Positions 61,701 through 64,000 of a stretch of DNA of 64,000 bases are shown piece by piece. Where the stretch lies: positions 51,619,836 to 51,683,835 of the forward strand of contig CM055095.1 in assembly GCA_029204225.1 (NCBI GenBank). Reading direction: 5' to 3'. The notes under the pieces were generated by a model. The model saw nothing but the letters and a program-made list of their open reading frames with translations, was not told where the DNA came from and ran no database searches. Source of the DNA: Diphasiastrum complanatum (lineage: Eukaryota > Streptophyta > Lycopodiopsida > Lycopodiales > Lycopodiaceae). A program made the position numbers and the translations under genes. Numbering within the stretch: position 1 is the stretch's first letter; each line of letters opens with the position of its first letter.

Positions 61701-62701
61701 ATGTAAATATGCACATGCATAGCTAGATAAACACATGCATGCTACATGCATTACCCTCCAAGCATGTAGAATCGAGGTGAGGACACCAACGCGCCAGACA
61801 GATTAGAAGTAATTCCACCGTCCATGCAATCATTCCCATTACAAGAACTTAGCTACTTCCAAGCACTAGACTCACTCCCTAATACACATGCCAAAAAGTG
61901 CCATACTCATATCAAATATGCCATTTGAACAATTTTCAGGGGTTTAGGGGCCAAAACACTCTTTCTGGATAAGTTCAGAATGATGATCTGATCGAACCTT
62001 TGCCACAACCAATCCAAACATGCGACATTAGTTCACTTACATTTGTTGCAGCAAAGCTTTGATCAGATCATCGTCTGAACATATCCAAATATGCCAAGAC
62101 AAGGACAAAATCGTAGTACGCATTTGTATTCTAGAGGCATCATATTCCTTTCTAAGCATGAATGAAAAGTTCACCATTCTTAAAAGCAACTACCAACTGT
62201 TGAAATTTGATGTGTTCTTCCTTATTGCTACAGCCAAAGACAAATTAGATGCATTCTTTCTTTCTTATGGCTACAGGCGAAGACACACTTGCCATCACAT
62301 ACTTGCCATTTCACAGTGTCAATTGCAGTGGTTAGGTCACGTCTAAAAGTCTCAGAGGAGCTATTTGAAGCAAGTTCCGCGGATTCTTTCATATGTCTCC
62401 AGCTCCTAAATGTTGACTCCATCCTGAACGCAGGAAGATGGCTCATTCTTTAGACAATCACAGAAATCAGAACGGAAATTGAACTAAAGTAGCTATAAGA
62501 CAAACAGCAAAGCCTGATTCACATTGAATTCCGAAAAAACACGAGATTCAAAGAAAGGATTCAACCCCTTATCAATTCAGTGCAATGCTTGAAGCCTCGT
62601 GATTAAACTGCAGAAATTCACCTGTCGGCGGAATTCTGAACTTCTTCTGCAGCTGAGAAGAAGGGATCCACTTCCCAATGTGTGAAATTACTAGCCGCCA
62701 T
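27259..62701 (-). CDS. Syntaxin/t-SNARE-like protein gene, four coding exons with giant introns
   Basis: Joining 62701-62622, 62423-62303, 56461-55634 and 27531-27259 gives one 433-residue frame with no stop. Seen: residues about 10-35 contain DPFF and an amphipathic helix ([14 protein letters not shown]); about 48-80 contain FRRDL and [13 protein letters not shown], which spans the exon 2/3 junction; then RHRQFV. This order is typical of the syntaxin-6 N-terminal three-helix domain and of the plant family I remember from Arabidopsis At4g30240 and At2g18860. A polar, probably disordered middle follows, then a C-terminal membrane segment. I see no clear Qc-SNARE heptad motif. By family it should be a tail-anchored protein of the endomembrane system, with an unproven trafficking role. 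Introns are 198, 5,841 and 28,102 bp and packed with mobile elements. Exons 1-3 are very secure. Exon 4 is inferred from phase, acceptor quality and position of the membrane anchor; an extra small exon in intron 3 cannot be excluded. Confidence 0.82.
28025..28548 (-). mobile_element. Gypsy 3' LTR
   Basis: Minus strand begins TGTTACGGCC at 28548, preceded by a weak polypurine stretch (AGAGGGAT), and carries CATGGCTTGGGGGCTAGATCC and TGGTTTTGCTCC, matching the LTRs at 3.4-3.8 kb and 36.3-37.0 kb. A TATATAT box lies near 28265. The lower border is approximate. Confidence 0.65.
28549..29891 (-). pseudogene. Gypsy integrase remnant (core to C-terminal domain)
   Basis: Read downward: [20 protein letters not shown] (29891-29706) resembles the second Asp region of the Gypsy integrase core; then 29290-29080 encodes the integrase C-terminal/GPY region ([14 protein letters not shown], then [13 protein letters not shown]). 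An inverted copy of the same region is at 44.4-44.86 kb. Multiple stops. It lies upstream of, and in the same orientation as, the LTR at 28548. Confidence 0.75.
29905..29972 (-). mobile_element. LTR-start fragment of the same Gypsy lineage
   Basis: Minus strand TGTTATGTCCATGACCAG... to CACTCCAGTG-like motif (ACTGGAGT) matches the first part of the TGTTACGTCC LTR family. Only about 68 bp remain, adjoining the integrase remnant. Confidence 0.5.
30164..30658 (+). pseudogene. Copia gag, first part
   Basis: ATG at 30164 opens [20 protein letters not shown], then [17 protein letters not shown], a frameshift near 30275, [35 protein letters not shown] and [12 protein letters not shown]. This is a UBN2-type Copia gag. 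It is interrupted at 30659 by an 829-bp inserted element whose removal, with one copy of the duplicated 9 bp, rejoins the frame to the second part at 31497. Confidence 0.85.
30659..31487. mobile_element. Mutator-like MITE inside a Copia gag
   Basis: The 829-bp element has long terminal inverted repeats of about 150 bp: GGGCCTTGGCATTTTGCAAG on the left and AGGTTTTGACATTCTGCGAG on the right (reverse complement) differ only by transitions in the first 20 bases, and similarity continues through GGTTTGAT(A/G)CAT. It is flanked by a perfect 9-bp duplication TTCAAAAGA (30650-30658 and 31488-31496), the size usual for Mutator-like elements. It has no transposase ORF. Inside, an imperfect palindromic motif (AGCAC...CGGCGTGCTA type) recurs about five to seven times. 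Confidence 0.85.
31497..31875 (+). pseudogene. Copia gag, second part with altered zinc knuckle
   Basis: Continues the frame of the first part: [16 protein letters not shown], a Lys-rich stretch, and [14 protein letters not shown], where the His of the CCHC knuckle is Leu. The frame ends at a TAA at 31873-31875. No protease or integrase follows; the sequence changes to an unrelated CG-rich repeat. Confidence 0.82.
31880..32270. repeat. CG-rich sequence with repeated CATCGGA-TCCGACG palindromes
   Basis: ACATCGGACTCCGACG (about 31964-31979) recurs as ACATCGGAATCCGACG (32228-32243). AGACGTCGGATTC (32201-32213) and GAATCCGACGTCT (32234-32246) form a perfect 13-bp inverted repeat with a 20-base loop. 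CpG is much more frequent than around it, which suggests a younger or unmethylated insertion. No gene was seen. Confidence 0.5.
32271..32734. other. No gene seen; short (GA)n run
   Basis: Low-complexity sequence with GGAGCTTTTGGAGC-like repeats near 32300-32350, and (GA)n at 32650-32669. No frame is supported. Confidence 0.35.
32735..33549 (-). pseudogene. Gypsy integrase core remnant
   Basis: The frame 32974-32735 reads [20 protein letters not shown] then [18 protein letters not shown], matching the integrase core around its first Asp (DSILV..D.LTK.AHFIP). Upstream sequence to about 33549 parallels plus-strand 43.48-43.98 kb (shared TATTGCTTATAAGTCACA and TGTGCATAGAATACA), so this is an inverted relative of that element. 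Confidence 0.7.
33550..33630 (-). mobile_element. Gypsy LTR-start fragment
   Basis: Minus strand from 33630 reads TGTCATGCCCGACTGGTCTC and GTAGACCAACAACCCGTAA, nearly the same as the LTR start at 44877 (plus). The rest of the LTR is missing, and it joins integrase-side sequence directly, so a deletion or nested rearrangement is implied. Confidence 0.65.
33631..34025 (+). pseudogene. Acidic repeat-containing ORF of unknown origin
   Basis: The frame contains a perfect-length 39-bp tandem repeat (33643-33681, 33682-33720) coding for DDGGD(C/R)(K/Q)QDEEQC, then an Asp/Gln-rich stretch ([24 protein letters not shown]), and ends APW at 34025. It lies just upstream of a polypurine tract and an LTR in the same orientation, so it may be the 3' coding end of that element. 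No domain is recognised. Confidence 0.4.
34208..34830 (+). mobile_element. Polypurine tract and LTR (614 bp) with primer-binding site beyond it
   Basis: GTAGGGGGAG (34208-34216) precedes the LTR TGTCATGTG (34217) to TTGTTCACA (34830), with TG/CA ends and a TATATAG box near 34629. Polypurine tract on the left and primer site on the right mean that internal-type sequence borders both sides of one LTR. Confidence 0.65.
34834..34848 (+). promoter_or_regulatory. Primer-binding site, initiator-tRNA-Met type (diverged)
   Basis: TTGTACCAGAGCACC, three bases after the LTR end, resembles TGGTATCAGAGC, the complement of the plant initiator tRNA-Met 3' end. Confidence 0.55.
34849..36060 (+). pseudogene. 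Possible gag-like remnant downstream of the primer site
   Basis: Broken frames around 35290-35480 read [19 protein letters not shown], then [20 protein letters not shown]-like sequence, helical and Gln-rich as in LTR-element gag proteins. The stretch 35640-36060 contains [19 protein letters not shown]-like pieces. Assignment is tentative; no zinc knuckle was seen. Confidence 0.35.
36320..36990 (+). mobile_element. Gypsy LTR
   Basis: Starts TGTTACGTCC at 36320 and contains GTATCCGGTGGCTTGGGGG and GGGTGGTTTGGCTCC, matching the LTRs at 3.4-3.8 kb and 28.0-28.5 kb but in plus orientation. The right border is approximate. No primer site was recognised after it. Confidence 0.6.
36991..38009. other. 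No gene seen
   Basis: Sequence between the LTR and the Gypsy pol remnant, possibly leader and gag of that element, but no gag motif is left. Confidence 0.35.
38010..39647 (+). pseudogene. Gypsy pol remnant: RT, RNase H, start of integrase
   Basis: The open part (38180-38581) reads [57 protein letters not shown] and [10 protein letters not shown]; the catalytic FLDD is FLDN, so the second Asp is lost. Downstream, broken frames give [17 protein letters not shown], then tether and RNase H fragments ([16 protein letters not shown]) and, near 39560-39640, the integrase start ([18 protein letters not shown]). An LTR of another element inserted at 39648 cuts it. Confidence 0.85.
39648..40058 (+). 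mobile_element. LTR of a truncated retrotransposon
   Basis: The 411-bp LTR runs from TGTTAGAGTCC to TTGTGACA, GC-richer than its surroundings, and is followed two bases later by an exact primer-binding site. It sits inside the Gypsy integrase start. Only about 200 bp of internal sequence follow (to about 40260), so the element is truncated. Confidence 0.8.
40061..40072 (+). promoter_or_regulatory. Primer-binding site for initiator tRNA-Met
   Basis: TGGTATCAGAGC is the exact complement of the plant initiator tRNA-Met 3' end and lies right after an LTR end. Confidence 0.9.
40073..40260 (+). mobile_element. Leader and possible gag start of the truncated element
   Basis: CTCGTTTTAGAGAGAGAAAACG is typical leader sequence. 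A frame reading [19 protein letters not shown] then stops after QTPV. Nothing of the element is seen beyond about 40260. Confidence 0.45.
40685..40743. repeat. (CT)29 microsatellite
   Basis: Uninterrupted CT run in a locally GC-rich stretch (40560-40850). Confidence 0.95.
40823..40848 (+). repeat. G26 homopolymer
   Basis: Twenty-six consecutive G after GGCGCGC. It could form G-quadruplexes and is also a place where assembly may be wrong. Confidence 0.9.
40850..43480. other. No gene recognised
   Basis: Sequence with moderately long frames (41292-41489, 41567-41857, 42364-42654) but no family resemblance. 42.69-43.48 kb could be the leading part of the Gypsy remnant that follows. GC-rich start, CT run and G run at 40.56-40.85 kb look like a promoter or leader, with no gene behind it that I can see. 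Confidence 0.35.
43481..44863 (+). pseudogene. Gypsy integrase remnant with chromodomain-like end
   Basis: Broken frames: [12 protein letters not shown] near 43830 (integrase core), then near 44510-44600 [20 protein letters not shown] and [10 protein letters not shown] (GPY region), and near 44770-44790 VRWKG, the hallmark of a chromodomain, as in chromoviruses. A polypurine tract and LTR follow. Its inverted relatives are at 28.5-29.9 and 32.7-33.5 kb. The domain order fits, but many stops exclude function. Confidence 0.75.
44864..45470 (+). mobile_element. Polypurine tract and Gypsy LTR
   Basis: AAGGGGGGAAGAA (44864-44876) is followed by the LTR start TGTCATGACC (44877). It holds GAGGGTATAAATATACC (TATA box, 45141-45157) and CATAGCTTGGGGGCTAGATC. 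The right end near 45470 is approximate; no primer-binding site was recognised. A gag-pol element begins at 45536 in the same orientation, so this single LTR has pol-end sequence on one side and gag on the other. Confidence 0.68.
45536..46420 (+). pseudogene. Gypsy gag with zinc knuckle
   Basis: ATG at 45536 opens a Pro/Ser-rich N-terminus; [17 protein letters not shown] looks coiled; [13 protein letters not shown] and [13 protein letters not shown] are typical of a Ty3/Gypsy gag core. A frameshift near 46080 leads to [19 protein letters not shown], and another near 46385 to a knuckle region [10 protein letters not shown], where the first Cys is Phe-shifted in AFCLGKHLF. So at least two shifts. 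Confidence 0.82.
46421..47354 (+). pseudogene. Gypsy protease and protease-RT linker
   Basis: [14 protein letters not shown] carries the DTGS/A active-site motif of a retroviral-type aspartic protease (Asp codon 46678-46680). After a frameshift near 46735, [10 protein letters not shown] and [19 protein letters not shown] give the conserved protease end and the linker before RT. Stop after CRPP at 47352. Confidence 0.82.
47355..48771 (+). pseudogene. Gypsy RT, RNase H and start of integrase, cut by Copia
   Basis: [22 protein letters not shown], a shift, [39 protein letters not shown], a shift near 47693, [13 protein letters not shown] and NFIDDILVF (FIDD at 47788-47799). RNase [51 protein letters not shown]. 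The frame ends where the Copia copy begins at about 48772, so the integrase is missing. Closest relative in the window by layout is the remnant at 38.0-39.6 kb. Confidence 0.9.
48772..51218 (-). pseudogene. Copia gag-integrase-RT remnant, left arm of an inverted pair
   Basis: From 51218 down: end of gag ([25 protein letters not shown]), a TAA, a Lys/Gly-rich linker, a knuckle region out of frame, protease ([10 protein letters not shown], the G of DSG replaced), integrase ([42 protein letters not shown]), and the start of RT ([20 protein letters not shown]) ending at 48772. The integrase and its linker are largely open across 593 codons. No LTRs. It replaces the 3' part of the Gypsy element at 45.5-48.8 kb. 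Confidence 0.88.
51231..54305 (+). pseudogene. Copia gag-integrase-RT remnant, right arm of an inverted pair
   Basis: Plus-strand copy of the same family. Starts inside the gag end ([10 protein letters not shown] in a shifted frame), then [14 protein letters not shown] (intact CCHC knuckle, about 51414-51455), protease [10 protein letters not shown] (DSG again altered, to a different residue), integrase ([30 protein letters not shown]), RT ([22 protein letters not shown]) and, after a gap near 53835, YVDDIIITG and PMETDLKL. It is truncated before RNase H at about 54305. It shares with the left arm the ACGAGGTAAAAC frame break at the gag end. Confidence 0.88.
54306..54869. other. No gene seen
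   Basis: Sequence between the Copia copy and the MITE, with T-rich low complexity near 54365 and no supported frame. Confidence 0.35.
54878..55386. mobile_element. hAT-like MITE, copy 1 (509 bp)
   Basis: Ends CATAGAA and TTCTATG are perfect inverted repeats, flanked by an exact 8-bp duplication CATGGGCC (54870-54877 and 55387-55394), the size usual for hAT elements. Both ends are packed with GGTTC/GAACC and AACCGTGG/CCACGGTT motifs, like the subterminal repeats bound by hAT transposases. The middle holds a (TG)n run and repeats of ATGGATCAGGTCC and CTGTCCAAATCTG. No coding capacity. It sits in intron 3 close to exon 3. Confidence 0.9.
55634..56461 (-). CDS. Syntaxin-like gene, coding exon 3 (276 codons)
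   Basis: The acceptor is GTGAACAG at 56469-56462 and the frame starts LEEFQRAV, directly continuing TVKWQ of exon 2. [13 protein letters not shown] and SLVEKELW complete the third helix of the syntaxin-6-like domain, and LAEFLSGS matches the conserved end of that region in plant homologues. The remaining roughly 200 residues are polar, with charged and Ser/Asn-rich stretches and no motif I know; near the end, [12 protein letters not shown] and [12 protein letters not shown] resemble the conserved tail of the family. The donor is CAG|GTCAGT at 55634/55633, phase 0. The frame is open without disruption although mobile elements flank it on both sides. Confidence 0.92.
57308..57383. repeat. 38-bp tandem duplication
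   Basis: Two exact copies of a 38-bp unit starting GGGTACTTGGTCTTAATCAG lie at 57308-57345 and 57346-57383, at or before the LTR-like stretch. Exact identity suggests a recent event. Confidence 0.9.
57452..57734 (+). mobile_element. LTR-like end of a Gypsy remnant; left border uncertain
   Basis: The right end is defined by GCAACA directly before a diverged primer-binding site at 57737. A TGTCGTTAGAAC at 57452 is a possible start, but an earlier start is not excluded. Confidence 0.45.
57737..57748 (+). promoter_or_regulatory. Diverged primer-binding site
   Basis: TGGTATAAGAGC differs by one base from the initiator-tRNA-Met site TGGTATCAGAGC. The gag start at about 58350 follows in the same orientation. 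Confidence 0.65.
58350..59500 (+). pseudogene. Gypsy gag/pol remnant interrupted by a MITE
   Basis: An ATG at 58350 ([19 protein letters not shown]) opens a short gag start. The MITE occupies 58436-58874. Beyond it, broken sequence leads to [11 protein letters not shown] (59050) and [18 protein letters not shown] (59370), the protease end and the linker before RT, as in the element at 46.7-47.35 kb. Most of gag and all of RT are deleted. Confidence 0.72.
58436..58874. mobile_element. hAT-like MITE, copy 2 (439 bp, inverted relative to copy 1)
   Basis: Ends CATAGAA and TTCTATG are intact, flanked by an exact 8-bp duplication GTTAAAAC (58428-58435 and 58875-58882). Its reverse complement aligns with copy 1 over nearly the whole length; copy 1 has an extra repeat unit at its right end and longer internal repeats. 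It lies in the Gypsy gag of intron 2, so it is younger than that element. Confidence 0.92.
59560..59907 (-). mobile_element. Copia LTR with polypurine tract; lower border approximate
   Basis: On the minus strand, TTAGTGGGAGAT (59919-59908), a typical Copia polypurine tract, is followed by TGTTATGCAATGCATC at 59907. No pol sequence could be placed upstream. Confidence 0.5.
59922..62302. other. Intron 2, remaining part: no gene recognised
   Basis: A 21-base near-perfect palindrome ATTGCCCTCAATGAGGGCAAT lies at about 60290-60310. ORFs at 60446-60652 and 61310-61555 show no family resemblance. The last part borders exon 2. Confidence 0.4.
62303..62423 (-). CDS. Syntaxin-like gene, coding exon 2
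   Basis: The 121-bp exon is preceded by a pyrimidine-rich acceptor (CTTCCTGCGTTCAG) and followed by the donor GTATGT. It completes the split Arg codon and ends in phase 0 after TVKWQ. It carries the rest of the first helix (MESTFRSW) and the conserved [14 protein letters not shown] stretch of the N-terminal domain. The 198-bp intron between exons 1 and 2 is of ordinary plant size, unlike the next two. Confidence 0.93.
62622..62701 (-). CDS. Syntaxin-like gene, coding exon 1
   Basis: The exon starts with ATG at 62701 and encodes 26 codons plus two bases, ending in GACAG followed by the donor GTGAAT. It holds the start of the syntaxin-6-like N-terminal domain, with the hallmark DPFF and a helix ending in SAD. 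The phase-2 end joins exon 2 to make an Arg codon and continue RMEST. I chose this ATG because it gives the family's usual short N-terminus before DPFF; the two upstream ATGs belong to short separate ORFs. Confidence 0.93.
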
Positions 62702-62702
62702 C

Positions 62703-62765
62703 TCAAATTTCTGAAATGCCGGATACAAAACTGCAACTCTTGAGACAACAAATGAAAGCTTGCAT
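62703..62765 (-). CDS. Upstream ORF 2 abutting the syntaxin-like start codon
   Basis: A 20-codon ORF whose TGA stop lies one base before the main ATG (TGAGATG). Such tight spacing is compatible with termination-reinitiation or with leaky scanning. The peptide, beginning MQAFICC, has no recognised relative. Confidence 0.45.
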   Translation of the reverse strand: MQAFICCLKSCSFVSGISEI

Positions 62766-62795
62766 CGCCTTCTGAATAATGATTGAAGAAGCTGA

Positions 62796-62846
62796 CTAAA
62801 AGCTTCTTATGATCGCGATATATCTCTGCCTGAGATCTGGCTTCAT
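62796..62846 (-). CDS. Upstream ORF 1 in the 5' leader of the syntaxin-like gene
   Basis: This 16-codon ORF (MKPDLRQRYIAIIRSF) has its own ATG and a TAG stop, about 95 bases upstream of the main ATG. It matters only if transcription starts upstream of 62846, which the TATA-like element at 62980-62971 would allow. It has a different frame and no similarity I recognise. It could lower translation of the main ORF. Confidence 0.45.
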   Translation of the reverse strand: MKPDLRQRYIAIIRSF

Positions 62847-62980
62847 CTTCCTCCTGCTCCTCTTCTTCTTCGAGAAAGAGAGCGAGAAGAGAGACAAGCG
62901 CAAAAGGGAGGGTTCTCCAGCAAGACTATAAAAGCACCCAATTAATGTTGGAGAGAAAGGATGGTTTTGGAAATTATAGA
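62847..62980 (-). promoter_or_regulatory. Putative core promoter and CT-rich 5' leader
   Basis: On the minus strand TCTATAATTT (62980-62971) is a TATA-like element. About 60-100 bases downstream comes a CT-rich stretch (CTCTCTTCTCGCTCTC), common in plant leaders, then the two short upstream ORFs and the main ATG at 62701. No transcript data are available, so the start site is inferred only. Confidence 0.4.
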
Positions 62981-64000
62981 GAAGGTGATTGTTCAATAAT
63001 AAAAGGAAATAAAGGTGGGTGGGGTGGGATGGATAGAAGAATGGCTTCCAAGGAATGAGATATGGGGTTGTCCCTATTGACTTGGATTGCACAAACTTGA
63101 GATTGTTGCGAGGATGGGCAAGGGACGCCATCTCCAGTGTGACCCCACCTAGTTTCAGATCTCTTGGGCCTCGGATTTGTGACTTGGGCCCTAGGGCAAG
63201 GGTCAGAAGTCACAGCTGCTAAGATTCAATAGTCGTGACGGAAGTTTGGATGTCAAGACCTTGGTTGAGGATTTACTTGTCGAATTGAGAAAAGGACGTA
63301 TGACCTTGGGGTCATACGTCTCCATAGGTTGGCGTCATACTCCCCACATGTTGAGGATCTACTTGTCCAATTGAGGAAAGGAGTTGTCACCATGACAAGT
63401 CAATGGGGATGGCCCCTAACAATGATTAAGAGCATAAAGTTTGCAGATAATAACATATGTTGTACTTTGTGTAAGTCAACAATGGCTTTTTCTCTTATAA
63501 ACAACTTTATAATAGCTTGTCAAGATGAGCAAGGCCAAGTTGGGAAAAAAAACTAGTAATTGGTAGTCAAGATGAGCACATCAAGTTAGGTAAGAGTGTT
63601 ATTGCAATCATTATGGCATACGCTGGAAACTCACCTACCGTGACTTAAAGTGTCACATGATAAATTGATGCCTTGATCTCCTACTTAATTTAAATTGTTT
63701 ATCCCCACAATTAAAAAACTAGTACAAGTAACTCAATGTTGTTCTAGAAATCAAGTTTAGAAGGCTACATTTGTGTGATGATTCCCAAATTTGAGAAGTA
63801 GTTATTATTCCTAGCTAGCACCCAATAAGTCTCAAGCTTTGTTTTTGACGTGTCATTGATGTTCAAAGCTTTTGCTCCTTTTTGGCTTTGCTTACTTGTA
63901 ATGTATGATGTCAATGCAAATTGATGATGTTGCAAAGATGATTTTAAAGATTAAAAACAAAGACATCTAGTTGAAAGCAATTCAACATTATGCATGTTGG
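62981..64000. other. Upstream flank of the syntaxin-like gene; direct repeat and hairpin
   Basis: A roughly 33-bp sequence starting GTTGAGGAT(T/C)TACTTGTC occurs twice (63264-63296 and 63350-63382). Between the two lies ACGTATGACC-TTGG-GGTCATACGT, a perfect 10-bp hairpin at 63296-63319. No further gene was seen up to the window end. Confidence 0.5.

Larger units (their letters stand above)
56462..62302 (-). other. Intron 2 of the syntaxin-like gene (5.8 kb)
   Basis: Donor GTATGT at 62302 and acceptor AG at 56463-56462. It carries a Gypsy remnant (57.3-59.5 kb) with a MITE inside and a Copia LTR. 56.5-57.3 kb and 59.9-62.3 kb hold no recognisable gene. Confidence 0.88.

Overview
The window looks like nuclear DNA of a seed plant with a large, repeat-swollen genome; a gymnosperm is my best guess. 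That guess rests on one host gene with very long introns and on many old LTR-retrotransposon remnants. I see no rRNA, tRNA, CRISPR array or bacterial-type operon.

Host gene. One spliced protein-coding gene can be reconstructed on the minus strand. Its four coding exons lie at 62701-62622, 62423-62303, 56461-55634 and 27531-27259. Every junction has GT/AG borders and compatible phase, and the four exons give 433 residues. The N-terminus has a syntaxin-6-like three-helix domain and the C-terminus a single membrane anchor, which matches the plant 'syntaxin/t-SNARE family protein' group. Intron 1 is 198 bp, intron 2 is 5,841 bp and intron 3 is 28,102 bp (the intron 3 link is an inference). Two short upstream ORFs precede the start codon.

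Layout. 0.4-1.0 kb: an in-frame 87-bp tandem repeat. 3.4-9.8 kb: a decayed minus-strand Gypsy element between two LTR copies. 9.8-13.8 kb: two different Copia 3' parts joined back to back. 14.3-16.2 kb: an unrecognised broken gene behind a TATA box. 17.1-20.5 kb: a minus-strand non-LTR reverse transcriptase resembling the Penelope-like group, broken mainly by one stop codon and one frameshift. 20.6-27.2 kb: sparse Copia and Gypsy scraps. 27.3-55.6 kb (intron 3): nested Gypsy and Copia remnants, an 829-bp Mutator-like MITE inside a Copia gag, three LTRs with recognisable primer or polypurine sites, a gag-pol Gypsy element, a 2.3-kb-arm inverted pair of Copia copies and one hAT-like MITE. 56.5-62.3 kb (intron 2): another Gypsy remnant split by a second copy of the same hAT-like MITE, and a Copia LTR.

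How it fits together. From 27.3 to 62.7 kb the host gene supplies the transcription unit and the mobile elements are its intronic cargo. Left of 27 kb is downstream intergenic DNA, also built of nested elements. Nearly all element ORFs are interrupted, so they are annotated as remnants. The clearest structural calls are those where target-site duplications, splice phases or restored frames agree exactly.
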